A stretch of DNA of 64,000 nucleotides from Chryseosolibacter indicum (GTDB lineage: Bacteria; Bacteroidota; Bacteroidia; Cytophagales; Cyclobacteriaceae), in contig NZ_JAHESD010000017.1 of NCBI RefSeq assembly GCF_018598585.1, forward strand, positions 1 through 64,000, in the 5' to 3' direction. A program made the position numbers and the translations under genes. Positions 29,059 through 37,985 of this stretch are shown in pieces (within the stretch, counting starts at the first letter, position 1; each line of letters starts with the position of its first letter). Below the pieces are notes generated by a model. It was given only the letters and a program-made list of their open reading frames with translations. It did not search any database and was not told the DNA's origin.

Positions 29059-30387
29059 ATGCCATTGAAGACTTTTGTTTATAGTTTGCTAATTACTGTC
29101 GTTAGCCTCACATCATCCTATTCTCAAAAAACGTTTACCAATCCTCTTCGGAAGTCGGGACCAGATCCTTTCATTGTATACCACAATGGATTCTACTATT
29201 TAACCTATACCATTAACCCTGCAGATCAACCGGGTGGTAATGGAATTGAGATCGTAAAAACTACAAGTCTGGCTGAAATCAATGGTACCGACGCTTCTCT
29301 TGTATGGCAGGAGACTGATAAAGCTAAGAAATATAACATGTGGGCACCGGAGCTTCACCGCCTTAAGTCGGAGAAGGGATACAAATGGTATTTGTACTAT
29401 ACGTCTGGTTCTGATATGTGTTGCGAGGGTCAGCGCATACATGTACTTGAAAGCGAGCATGACGATCCGATGGGGCCTTACAATTACAAAAGCCAGCTTA
29501 CTAAGGATTACTCAATAGACGGCAGCGTTTTTAGCATTGGTAATGACTTGTACTTTTTATACTGCAAACCATACGAAGGCAACCACGTTTATATAACATC
29601 TATGAAGAATCCTTACACCCTTAAGGGACCTTCCGTTAAAATTTCTTCACCCCGATACGCGTGGGAAAGGGCGGCAGGTGTAGTTAACGAAGCGCCTATT
29701 GCTTTAGTTAGAAATGGAAAAATATTTGTTGCATATTCGTATAACGACTGTAGCTCTGCTAACTATGGCTTGGGGATGCTAACTGCTGATGCGAACAGCA
29801 ATCTGCTCGATGCAAACTCCTGGCACAAATCTCAAAAACCTGTTTTCCAAAGAAATGAATTAAACGGCGTTTATGGACCGGGTCACAACGGTTTCTTTAA
29901 ATCACCTGATGGCAAAGAAGATTGGATGGTATATCATGCTAACTCTTCACCTACTGATGGCTGCAGTGCTCAAAGAAGTCCGCGTGCTCAAAAAATAAAT
30001 TGGAATGCTGATGGAACTCCAGACTTTGGTGTACCACTGGCATTAAGCAGCCATATCACACTCCCATCGGGGGACCCAGGCCCTTCAGGAGGTATTTATC
30101 TGCAGGCGTTACAGGAGACCGACAATACAGCTTTCAAGATTTACCCCAACCCTTCAATGGACGTTGTACATATCGACTACATTTCAGAGAAAGATGAATT
30201 GATAAATATTCAAGTTCTCGACGTTAACGGTAAACTTAAGGCAGACGTTTGTAGCCGCTTTGTAACTAAAGGAATTGCTTTGAAAGAAACATTTAGTCTT
30301 GATAATTTCCAAATGGGAATTTACATCATCAAAGTCTCTTCTGCGTCAATTAACAAACATTACAAAGTACAATTAAGCCAATATTGA
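29059..30387 (+). CDS. GH43-family glycosidase with T9SS C-terminal sorting domain
   Basis: 442 residues. A signal peptide (to about residue 23, SLTSSYSQ) is followed by a five-bladed GH43 propeller. The general base is the Asp in KSGPDPFIVYHNGFYYLTYT (about 36), the pKa-modulating Asp is in KDYSIDGSVFSIG, and the acid Glu is in AGVVNEAPIALVRNG. The C-terminal 85 residues (from FKIYPNPSMDVVHIDYIS to GIYIIKVSS) form a type A T9SS sorting domain, so the enzyme should be secreted or surface attached. GH43 members act mostly on arabinofuranosides and xylosides; exact substrate unknown. It is monocistronic, with a terminator at 30422. Confidence 0.93.
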   Translation: MPLKTFVYSLLITVVSLTSSYSQKTFTNPLRKSGPDPFIVYHNGFYYLTYTINPADQPGGNGIEIVKTTSLAEINGTDASLVWQETDKAKKYNMWAPELHRLKSEKGYKWYLYYTSGSDMCCEGQRIHVLESEHDDPMGPYNYKSQLTKDYSIDGSVFSIGNDLYFLYCKPYEGNHVYITSMKNPYTLKGPSVKISSPRYAWERAAGVVNEAPIALVRNGKIFVAYSYNDCSSANYGLGMLTADANSNLLDANSWHKSQKPVFQRNELNGVYGPGHNGFFKSPDGKEDWMVYHANSSPTDGCSAQRSPRAQKINWNADGTPDFGVPLALSSHITLPSGDPGPSGGIYLQALQETDNTAFKIYPNPSMDVVHIDYISEKDELINIQVLDVNGKLKADVCSRFVTKGIALKETFSLDNFQMGIYIIKVSSASINKHYKVQLSQY

Positions 30388-30421
30388 TCTTCTTCCCGCT
30401 TCAAACGGTTTAGTACATAAA

Positions 30422-30458
30422 TGCTGCTGCTTGTAAATCAGGCAGCAGTATTTTTTTT
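30422..30458 (+). terminator. Rho-independent terminator after GH43
   Basis: Stem TGCTGCTGC pairing with GCAGCAGTA (9 bp with one G·U), 11-nt loop, followed by eight T residues. It separates the GH43 gene from the polysaccharide locus. Confidence 0.88.
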
Positions 30459-30517
30459 ATATCAACTATAAGTCCTCGGCATGTTTGTAGTATAAGAATC
30501 CATGCTAATTAGGAGTT

Positions 30518-31369
30518 ATGGATTTCTGCGTACTAATACCTTATCACAACGACTTTGAAGATCTCGTTCGATCGGTAAACAGCATTAGTTACGATACAGG
30601 AAAGTTTTGTGTGGTAATAGTTGATGACGGTAGCACTAAAAAACTTACAAAGTATGAATTGCTTCCGCGTATTAAATCAGGCGTATCAGTAAGCATAGTT
30701 CGACTGGAAAAGAATCAAGGAATTATCGTCGCACTGAATACTGGCTTACAATATATATTAGACTCTGTCAACTGCCCTTATATAGCGCGTTTAGACTGTG
30801 GGGATATCTGCGATCAATCCCGGTTTAAGGCACAGGTTAGCTATCTTAATGAACATCCTGATATTGATTTTCTAGGCTCCTGGTGCACATTTACAAACTA
30901 CAGCACTTCTGAAAGTTATCTATACAAAACACCGACAGATCATGAGGCTATCGTAAAAGAAATGAATTTCAGAAACGTGTTCATTCATCCGACAGTAATG
31001 TGGCGCAGAAGGGCTGTTGAGCTTTATCCTGACAATTATCCACATGCAGAAGATTACGGCTTGTTCTACCGGCAGATTAAAAAAGTAAGATCAGCAATAC
31101 TACCATTGTCATTAGTTACGTGCAAGATCAATCCAAATGGCATTTCGCTGAAAAACAGGAATGCCCAACTGGATAGCCGGATAGCAGTAGTAAAAGCGAT
31201 GAGCGAAAATAGGATTCTTTCAACACTTGGCATATTGAAAATAAAACTACTTAAGATTCTACCTTTCACTTTGGTTTTTCAACTGAAAAAAATGTTATCT
31301 GCCGGGTTGGCCCCATCCGATGGCATTCAAATATTAACAAGTTCAACAAGTAAACCTAAAGGTATATGA
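30518..31369 (+). CDS. Glycosyltransferase family 2 (GT-A fold)
   Basis: 283 residues. N-terminal GT-A nucleotide-sugar region: MDFCVLIPYHNDFEDLVRSV, then VVIVDDGSTKK, the metal-binding DxD-like element in YIARLDCGDICDQSRF, and the acceptor-side HPTVMWRRRAVE and HAEDYGLFYRQI (ED motif, candidate catalytic base). It transfers one sugar to a growing glycan at the cytoplasmic face. It is the first gene of the plus-strand half of the polysaccharide locus, has a clear AGGAG ribosome-binding site 5 bp before the ATG, and overlaps the next gene by 4 bp (ATGA). Confidence 0.9.
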   Translation: MDFCVLIPYHNDFEDLVRSVNSISYDTGKFCVVIVDDGSTKKLTKYELLPRIKSGVSVSIVRLEKNQGIIVALNTGLQYILDSVNCPYIARLDCGDICDQSRFKAQVSYLNEHPDIDFLGSWCTFTNYSTSESYLYKTPTDHEAIVKEMNFRNVFIHPTVMWRRRAVELYPDNYPHAEDYGLFYRQIKKVRSAILPLSLVTCKINPNGISLKNRNAQLDSRIAVVKAMSENRILSTLGILKIKLLKILPFTLVFQLKKMLSAGLAPSDGIQILTSSTSKPKGI

Positions 31370-32460
31370 AAATAGTACACGTTGTTGAACCGTTTGTTTC
31401 TGGAGTGGCAGTGTTTGTGAAGCTGCTAGTTGAGAATTTACCAAATGATCAACATATAATAATACATGGTGAACGAAAAGATGTAGCACCTGCAGAAGCT
31501 GTTAAGAAAACTTTTCCTGTAAAGAATGTAAAGTTTATCAAGTGGCGTTCTGCACAACGCAGCATCAATCCTAAAAAGGATTTGCTTGCGTTTATGGAAC
31601 TATATTCAATTCTTAAGAGACTTAAAAAGAAAAACCTTGTTGATGCTGTACATTTGCATTCATCCAAGAGCGGATTTCTTGGAAGGCTCGCGTGTCGGCT
31701 AGCGAATATAGACAACGTAGTATATACTCCTAATGGAGCACCATTCTTACTTAAAGGTGCAAGCCCTGTTGGAATGTTGTATAAAGCGTTAGAGAAAATA
31801 GGCAGCGCATTGGGTGGTAAAGTTGTTTGCTGTTCTCAATCAGAACAACAGGTGTACCTTTCTTTGGGCATCAAAGCCTTGAATATCAATAACGGTATTC
31901 CTGTTAACAAAAATTTACCCCAAGTTAATTTGCCTAAAGGCAATCGCTTTAGAATTGTTAACTGTGCCCGCATTACTGATCAGAAAAACCCATGGCTCTT
32001 CAATGAAATAGCGAAACAGTTTGAGGGTATGGAGCAGTTTGAATTCATATGGGTAGGAGATGGGGAGGCACGTGAAGCGTTAACCTCAAGCAATATTGTT
32101 ATTTCCGGGTGGATACCAGAGAAAAAAGCCCATGAAATAGTAAGTACAAGTGACATATACCTTTCAACTTCAAACTTTGAAGGTTTGTCATTCTCTGTGC
32201 TGGAGGCACTTGTATTTAAAAAACCTGTTCTTCTTACTGATTGCGTTGGCAATAAAGATGTAGTTAAGAAGGGCTTAAATGGAGACTTATTTCAAAGCGC
32301 TAAAGGCGCGGTATTAAAAATTATGCAATACTTTAATAACAGGAAGATGTTAACAGTGATGGGCGAATACTCCAGCAATTACTGCAAACAAGCTTTTAAT
32401 ATCAGCTCAACATCTTCTATGTACAGAAACTTATATAGCGGAAATAATTTAGTAGCCTAA
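31366..32460 (+). CDS. Glycosyltransferase family 4 (GT-B fold)
   Basis: 364 residues. N-terminal Rossmann half MKIVHVVEPFVSGVAVFVKL and VDAVHLHSSKSGFLGRLACR; the donor half has FRIVNCARITDQKNPWLFNE, FIWVGDGEAREAL and the EX7E-type segment ISTSNFEGLSFSVLEALVFKKPV, with the two Glu of retaining GT4 enzymes. A retaining transferase acting on a lipid-linked glycan is the likely role. The ATG overlaps the GT2 stop (ATGA), and the coiled-coil gene follows after 1 bp. Confidence 0.92.
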   Translation: MKIVHVVEPFVSGVAVFVKLLVENLPNDQHIIIHGERKDVAPAEAVKKTFPVKNVKFIKWRSAQRSINPKKDLLAFMELYSILKRLKKKNLVDAVHLHSSKSGFLGRLACRLANIDNVVYTPNGAPFLLKGASPVGMLYKALEKIGSALGGKVVCCSQSEQQVYLSLGIKALNINNGIPVNKNLPQVNLPKGNRFRIVNCARITDQKNPWLFNEIAKQFEGMEQFEFIWVGDGEAREALTSSNIVISGWIPEKKAHEIVSTSDIYLSTSNFEGLSFSVLEALVFKKPVLLTDCVGNKDVVKKGLNGDLFQSAKGAVLKIMQYFNNRKMLTVMGEYSSNYCKQAFNISSTSSMYRNLYSGNNLVA

Positions 32461-32461
32461 T

Positions 32462-32824
32462 ATGAACCTGACACAGAAATCAATAAGACGCACCGATAAC
32501 ACATCTGTTCTTCATCGTATTTATGAAAGACTGGATTGGTTAATCAAATACTATGGAAGTGAACTTGCTCAAAAGCAACAAAACATCCAGCAATTACAAA
32601 ATGAGATAGAATTATTAAAAAAGACTTTAGCAGAAAGGGATGAAACGATTCTTGAACTAGAGAACAAACTCAACCAGTGCTCTTCTGAAGAAGAGGGCAA
32701 CAGACAACTTATCAACAAGTTGCTTGCAGATATCAGCAAGTATGAAAATGATATTGAGTGGTTTAAAAGAACCTATGAACACAGAAGTGTTCTTGGATTG
32801 TTCAAGCAGAAATTTTTTAAGTAG
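32462..32824 (+). CDS. Small coiled-coil protein of the polysaccharide locus
   Basis: 120 residues with no signal peptide or membrane helix. From about 35 to 95 it is one long heptad-patterned coiled coil (QKQQNIQQLQNEIELLKKTL, ERDETILELENKLNQ). The ending WFKRTYEHRSVLGLFKQKFF is a conserved-looking tail; I recall similar tails on proteins encoded in bacteroidete glycan clusters but cannot verify it. It is placed between two glycosyltransferase genes, 1 bp after the first. It might scaffold the enzymes or act as a chain-length ruler, as the coiled coil of WbdD does for some O-antigens; that is inference. Confidence 0.7.
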   Translation: MNLTQKSIRRTDNTSVLHRIYERLDWLIKYYGSELAQKQQNIQQLQNEIELLKKTLAERDETILELENKLNQCSSEEEGNRQLINKLLADISKYENDIEWFKRTYEHRSVLGLFKQKFFK

Positions 32825-32876
32825 AAGAATGCATACAGGAGAGGATACTCTTTGATGAAGATATCCTGTAATTAAA

Positions 32877-35054
32877 ATGATTGGTAAGGAAGGTAAGTTT
32901 TTAAACTATTGGTTATTAACTACAGAGTATCCCCCTTTACACGGAGGAGGAATAAGCACCTACTGTGAGCTCACTGCACGTTTATTAACAAAAAAAGGAT
33001 GTAAGGTTACTGTGTTCGTAGCCGATCAAGCTGTTACGAATTATACAACAAGCGAAGGATCAGACGTAACTGTTGTGCGGTTTAATCCAGACAGAAACCA
33101 GCTTCAGGAATCGTTAGGGTACTCGGCAAGACTAAGTTATGCGTTTGCTGATATCGTTAAGGAATTTGTAGAAGGTGGTGCTACACCCGATTTGATTGAA
33201 GCACAAGATTACCTGGGTATTGCCTACTATTTAACTCAATTTAAACATCTTGATTATCCTTTTGTTAAAGATGTTCCCATAGTCATTACACTGCATTCTC
33301 CCGCGTTTATTTACCTGGAATATAACCGCGTTTCTACTTACTCATTTCCCGAGTTCTGGACTTGCCAGATGGAGAAAGAAAGTATAAAGGCAGCAGATCT
33401 CCTTATTTCTCCGACTAAATTCATCGCAGGAGAAGTAAGAAAATATATTGACCTCAGCGATAAGACGATCGAAATACTTCCAAATCCCTTTGAATTCGAA
33501 ACTGACGACGAAATCTCTTTCGCTAGAAATAAGATTATTTATTACAGCAAACTTTCTCCTCAGAAGGGCACCTTCGAGTTACTGAAGTACTTTAAAAAAT
33601 TGTGGGATAACGGCTTTCCGCATGCCCTCAACCTTGTCGGAGGAACTGACATTGTATACCATCCCGAAATGCAAACAATGGGGCAACTTGTTGAAAAATT
33701 CTACAGTTCCTACATCAATAAAGGGCTCATTCAATTTCAGGGAAAAATTCTTCCGTCGGAAATAAAGAAATTTTTGAAAGATGCCCATGTTATAGTTTTT
33801 CCCAGCATTGTTGATAACCTGCCTTATGCTGTGATGGAGGCAATGAGCATTGGAAAAATTGTTTTGGCCTCAGTCCAAGGGGGCCAGAGGGAAATGATAG
33901 AAGATGGAGTAACAGGATTCCTCTTTGATCATAATCGTCCTGACACTTTTGAAGAAAAGTTAAACCATATCTTGGCGTTGCCGGATGACGAGATTAGGTC
34001 AGTTTCCAGAAATGCACAGCGGGCCGTCAAGGATTTATACAACTTTAATAAAATTGGAGCCGCGAAAGTTGAACTTATAACACGACTTGTTAGTCGCCAC
34101 TCACAGGAAAATAGCTTTCCGTTTTTACACCAGGAGGAGATCAACAAACCGGCTGTTGTCAACTGCACCGATAATCTTTTATCTGTTGTAATTCCTTATT
34201 ATAATATGGGTGCTTACATAACTGAAGCACTCGAGTCAGTTATAAATTCGACATGGAAAGACCTTGAAGTTATTATTATTAATGATGGAAGTACAGATGC
34301 AATGAGCGTTCAAAAGCTTGCGCAGTTTGAAAATATAAAAAATGTTAAAGTCATCCACCAGGAAAATAAGGGACTAACAGAAACGAGAAACCGCGGAGCA
34401 GCTATTGCAAAAGGAGAATACCTAGCATTTCTTGATGCTGACGATAAGGTAGATCCTGCGTATTATGAAAAAGCAATCCGTGTTCTTAAGGCTAAAGAAA
34501 ATGTATTCTTTGTAGGAAGCTGGGTTCAATACTATGGAAACACCGCTAAGTTCTGGCCAACATTTACACCTCAACCTCCTTACGCACTCGTTCATAATCC
34601 TGTTAACAGTAGCGGCTTGGTTTATAAACGTACTGCTTTTTTAGCAGGAGGTCTAAATGACAATAGAATGGATTTCGGTCTTGAGGACTATGAGAGCGTT
34701 ATCAATATGATGCGCCATGGTTTTAACGGAGTGGTTCTACCGGAAAGACTTTTCCATTACCGAGTTAGATCAGGCTCGATGTTCCGGCAGGTAACTAAAG
34801 GGAAACTTCTGCATGCAAACAGGTACATTACTGACAAGCATTCCGCATACATTGGGAAGTTTTCAACCCCAATCATTCACTTACTCAACGCAAATGGCCC
34901 TGGCTATCTTTTTGATAATCCTACGTTAGAAGTAACAGTAACTTCTTCAGTAAATGCCGAGAGCCGGCTTGCACACAAAATGAAAACGTTCATTAAGAAA
35001 AATGAACAACTAAAGAAAGTTGCATTAATGATCAAAAGAAATTTAGCATTATAA
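32877..35054 (+). CDS. Bifunctional glycosyltransferase: GT4 fused to GT2
   Basis: 725 residues, about the sum of two enzymes. Residues 1–415 are a GT-B GT4: NYWLLTTEYPPLHGGGISTY opening, ISPTKFIAGEVR, IIYYSKLSPQKGTFELLKY, and the donor motif FPSIVDNLPYAVMEAMSIGK. Residues about 440–690 are a GT-A GT2: LLSVVIPYYNMGAYITEALE, VIIINDGSTDAMS, the DxD in YLAFLDADDKVDPAYYE, and DFGLEDYESVINMM as likely base region. One chain could add two consecutive sugars. The GT2 half resembles that of the protein encoded at 37986–39584. The wzm-like gene begins 11 bp downstream. Confidence 0.92.
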   Translation: MIGKEGKFLNYWLLTTEYPPLHGGGISTYCELTARLLTKKGCKVTVFVADQAVTNYTTSEGSDVTVVRFNPDRNQLQESLGYSARLSYAFADIVKEFVEGGATPDLIEAQDYLGIAYYLTQFKHLDYPFVKDVPIVITLHSPAFIYLEYNRVSTYSFPEFWTCQMEKESIKAADLLISPTKFIAGEVRKYIDLSDKTIEILPNPFEFETDDEISFARNKIIYYSKLSPQKGTFELLKYFKKLWDNGFPHALNLVGGTDIVYHPEMQTMGQLVEKFYSSYINKGLIQFQGKILPSEIKKFLKDAHVIVFPSIVDNLPYAVMEAMSIGKIVLASVQGGQREMIEDGVTGFLFDHNRPDTFEEKLNHILALPDDEIRSVSRNAQRAVKDLYNFNKIGAAKVELITRLVSRHSQENSFPFLHQEEINKPAVVNCTDNLLSVVIPYYNMGAYITEALESVINSTWKDLEVIIINDGSTDAMSVQKLAQFENIKNVKVIHQENKGLTETRNRGAAIAKGEYLAFLDADDKVDPAYYEKAIRVLKAKENVFFVGSWVQYYGNTAKFWPTFTPQPPYALVHNPVNSSGLVYKRTAFLAGGLNDNRMDFGLEDYESVINMMRHGFNGVVLPERLFHYRVRSGSMFRQVTKGKLLHANRYITDKHSAYIGKFSTPIIHLLNANGPGYLFDNPTLEVTVTSSVNAESRLAHKMKTFIKKNEQLKKVALMIKRNLAL

Positions 35055-35065
35055 GTATATAGTAT

Positions 35066-35863
35066 ATGGTGACAGGAATAATTAATGACTGGGCGCATCA
35101 GACAAATAAGTTAGAGCGGTTATGGTTATTAGCAAAGATCGAATTTAAACTAAGGTATTACGAAAATAGACTTGGGTTGTTATGGGCACTATTAAAGCCA
35201 GTAATGGATATGGCTATCTATTATGTGGTTTTTAAAATAGTGCTTAAGGTAGATGTTCCCGCATTTGCATCTTACCTGTTCATCGGCCTTATCTTATGGA
35301 ATTTCTTTGTAGAATCAACATCAGGAACTATTCAGATTCTGCAGACAAAGAAGTACCTCTACGAATACAGCAATATGAACAAGCTCGAAATTTATATTTC
35401 GACGCTATTAGCCAACACCATCGGGTTCGGATTTAACCTGTTGATGTTTTTAATATTCTACAACCTACTCGAGCCGGAGTCAGTCGGTTTACAGTTCACA
35501 AACCTTTGGATTCCTGTTGTATTCCTGAATCTGTTCATCCTCTCATTAGGAATTTCCCTCATCCTCTCAAATGTTTTTGTAGTAGCAAGGGATGTTACTC
35601 AATTGTGGGGCGTTTTCACGTCTATTCTATTCTTTATGTCGCCAATATTTTACAAGCTGGCAATGTTTAAAGAGGCGCTACCGTCATTTGAATATTTGAA
35701 TCCGATTGCAGGGTTGATTATTAACGCCAGAAGAGTATTGATGGAGGGAGTAAATCCGGATTTCAACCTGCTTCTTTTCGACTTTTTCTATGGTATTTTC
35801 TTTTTAGTAATAGGATTCATACTATTAAATAAACTTGGATCTAAAGCAGCGGAGAAGATCTAG
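35066..35863 (+). CDS. Polysaccharide ABC exporter, permease subunit (Wzm/ABC-2 type)
   Basis: 265 residues with six membrane helices, matching ABC-2 permeases of capsule, O-antigen and teichoic acid export. The amphipathic start (LERLWLLAKIEFKLRYYENRLGLLWALLKP) and the later VFVVARDVTQLWGVFTSILFFMSPIFY are characteristic. With the ATPase encoded 50 bp downstream it would flip a lipid-linked polysaccharide across the inner membrane. Confidence 0.9.
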   Translation: MVTGIINDWAHQTNKLERLWLLAKIEFKLRYYENRLGLLWALLKPVMDMAIYYVVFKIVLKVDVPAFASYLFIGLILWNFFVESTSGTIQILQTKKYLYEYSNMNKLEIYISTLLANTIGFGFNLLMFLIFYNLLEPESVGLQFTNLWIPVVFLNLFILSLGISLILSNVFVVARDVTQLWGVFTSILFFMSPIFYKLAMFKEALPSFEYLNPIAGLIINARRVLMEGVNPDFNLLLFDFFYGIFFLVIGFILLNKLGSKAAEKI

Positions 35864-35913
35864 TCAGTGAAGGACGCTTTCAACAGTGAGGAGTGATTAA
35901 ACTTTAGTAAAAG

Positions 35914-36675
35914 ATGAAAACGGAATACGCAATACAAGCAAAGAACATCAGTAAAACATTTCATATAACAGAAGACGCACACAATACAGTAAAACACCGT
36001 CTGTTTAATTTGTTTAAACCATCAAAGGCAAAAAAGGTACTTGCCTTGAAACCGATGGATTTTGAAGTAAAGAAAGGGGAATGTATTGGTCTTATCGGAT
36101 CCAATGGGTGCGGAAAGTCAACCCTCACAAGAATACTTTCAGGTGTTTATCCTACGGATACAGGTAAGATTAATATCAATGGAACTACCATGCTTATGAA
36201 CCTGGGCGTGGGTATGAGTCACGAGCTGACAGCAAGAGAAAATATATATGTAGCATCGTCAGTACTTGGGTTAAAAATAAAGCAGGTAGATGAGCTCTTT
36301 GATGAGATTGTTGACTTTGCTGAATTACGCGAATTTATCGATACAAAAATAAAGTACTTCTCATCAGGTATGAAAGCCAGGCTTGCATTCTCTATCGCAG
36401 TAAATGCCGGAGCTGACATCATGTTTCTGGATGAGATCTTTGCAGTAGGTGATATGAAATTCCAAGAGAAGGCAGTGAGAGTTTTTGAAATGAGCTGGAT
36501 AAAAGGTAAGACTGTTATCCTGGTTAGTCACTCTATGGATATTATACAAAAGTATTGTAACAGAACCGCATATTTAAAGAATGGCGAGCTGGTATACTAC
36601 GGAGATACTGAGCACGCACTCAACCTTTATAAGCAGGACAATCAAATTGTTGTTGAAGAATCTTTAGTTCTGTAA
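35914..36675 (+). CDS. Polysaccharide ABC exporter, ATPase subunit (Wzt/KpsT/TagH-like)
   Basis: 253 residues. Walker A GLIGSNGCGKSTLTRIL (about 67), Q-loop-type MLMNLGVGMSHELTARENIY, signature YFSSGMKARLAFSIAV and Walker B IMFLDEIFAVGD are the polysaccharide-exporter subfamily pattern. It is only an ATPase domain: the C-terminal carbohydrate-binding domain that some Wzt proteins use to recognise the capped O-antigen end is absent. Export may thus not require a terminal cap. The last 34 bp overlap the 3' end of the convergent ligase gene. Confidence 0.92.
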   Translation: MKTEYAIQAKNISKTFHITEDAHNTVKHRLFNLFKPSKAKKVLALKPMDFEVKKGECIGLIGSNGCGKSTLTRILSGVYPTDTGKININGTTMLMNLGVGMSHELTARENIYVASSVLGLKIKQVDELFDEIVDFAELREFIDTKIKYFSSGMKARLAFSIAVNAGADIMFLDEIFAVGDMKFQEKAVRVFEMSWIKGKTVILVSHSMDIIQKYCNRTAYLKNGELVYYGDTEHALNLYKQDNQIVVEESLVL

Positions 36676-37976
36676 AAGCTCATCAGAAAGGAGAGGAAGA
36701 AGCCAAATATCACGCAACCCACTCTCCTTTCTAAATAAGTTTCAGTGATCATCGCACAGGCGAAGGCCGCAATAATAAACATCCCAAGGTAGTCCCTCAT
36801 TTGCCACATCGACGCAAAAGGGAGTATATAAAAGCCCAATACAAATATTAGCAGACCATATATTCCAAAGGTTGCAACCACATCAAAATAGGTACTGTGC
36901 ATATTAAATTCATTTTGCAGCGCGACAGTGAAATTACGTGCGACATAAACTTTCTTTAAGGCATTTTCCTTATCTCCGAGCGGAATACCAGTTAAGAAGT
37001 TCTTTTGTATCAGTTCCCAGCTACAGCTCCAGATAGCCCTGCGAAGGTTTACACCGTTCCATTGGTCTGGCTTAACCTCCATGTTGTAGTGGCTGAGCAT
37101 GCTTCGTTGCTGTTTTACAAATGAATATTGGGGATACCTGAATTCGTTGAAGCGGTTTGCCGTTTTAGGGAATAAGGTAACAAGAAGAAGTAAGACAACC
37201 GTTAAACCTCCAATTATACTAAGGGCATGAAAAATTTTTCTTTGTCTTATTATAAAATAATAAACACTGAATACAACCAATGCCACCACCAGGAAAAGAA
37301 GCTGCATACGGCTTGCCAGCATAAATTCTATCACCAGCAAAAATGCTATTATAAAAAAGATAAAAGGTTTATATGAAGCGATAACAGGCTCTTTTAACAG
37401 AAGATAAACATAGATCATTATAGCAAGAGATACAGTCAACGCAAAGTAGACTGATTGCATCCGAATCAAGTCACTCAGCCAATCATTATATAGTCTGCTG
37501 TTATCAGAAAATACGATTGCATCAAAAGCAGAACTAACAAAGCACATAACAGCAGCAAGCGATGTAATAATGGCATAAAGAAGTAATACCCGATTTTTAA
37601 AATGATTTGTCAGTGACAGTGTGCCTACAGCAAGCGGGAATAATAGCAAAGGGCTGCGAAGGGTAATCATAAAAAAAGCCTGTTGTTTATCCTCAGACAT
37701 AAGCATACTCACTACGTGAAGCAGAAAGAAGGCAACCATCAGTGCAATAGCGGGTCGTCGTTTTAATAGCAAAAGCTTTTCACGCCAACTGTTCATCCAA
37801 AAGCTGTAGACGATCAGAGCCAGTATGAAACAAAAATTAAGTGCTGATACATGGGGCAAATAAAACGTAACCAAGAAGCATCCAAATAGTATATAAAATA
37901 CTTTCTCCTTCAAGTTTATCTGCTGCCCTTCCGTATCGTTAAGAATCAAGAAGTTTAATATATCCGCTTTTAACAT
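36642..37976 (-). CDS. O-antigen ligase/polymerase-family membrane protein
   Basis: 444 residues with about 11 membrane helices and one large periplasmic loop (about 280–360), the topology of WaaL/Wzy. The loop carries QWNGVNLRRAIWSCSWELIQ, and then LTGIPLGDKENAL and NEFNMHSTYFDVVATFGIYG; the Arg and HS/HN type residues match the Wzy_C family. It could ligate the exported glycan to lipid A core or another acceptor, or polymerise repeats; with an ABC exporter next to it, ligase is the more natural reading. It converges on the ATPase gene and overlaps it by 34 bp. Confidence 0.87.
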   Translation of the reverse strand: MLKADILNFLILNDTEGQQINLKEKVFYILFGCFLVTFYLPHVSALNFCFILALIVYSFWMNSWREKLLLLKRRPAIALMVAFFLLHVVSMLMSEDKQQAFFMITLRSPLLLFPLAVGTLSLTNHFKNRVLLLYAIITSLAAVMCFVSSAFDAIVFSDNSRLYNDWLSDLIRMQSVYFALTVSLAIMIYVYLLLKEPVIASYKPFIFFIIAFLLVIEFMLASRMQLLFLVVALVVFSVYYFIIRQRKIFHALSIIGGLTVVLLLLVTLFPKTANRFNEFRYPQYSFVKQQRSMLSHYNMEVKPDQWNGVNLRRAIWSCSWELIQKNFLTGIPLGDKENALKKVYVARNFTVALQNEFNMHSTYFDVVATFGIYGLLIFVLGFYILPFASMWQMRDYLGMFIIAAFACAMITETYLERRVGCVIFGFFLSFLMSFYRTKDSSTTI

Positions 37977-37985
37977 TACCCTTGG

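Noticed and set aside
29059-30387. GH43 as part of a SusC/SusD polysaccharide-utilisation locus
   Set aside because: No SusC/SusD-like or hybrid regulator gene is present around either GH43.
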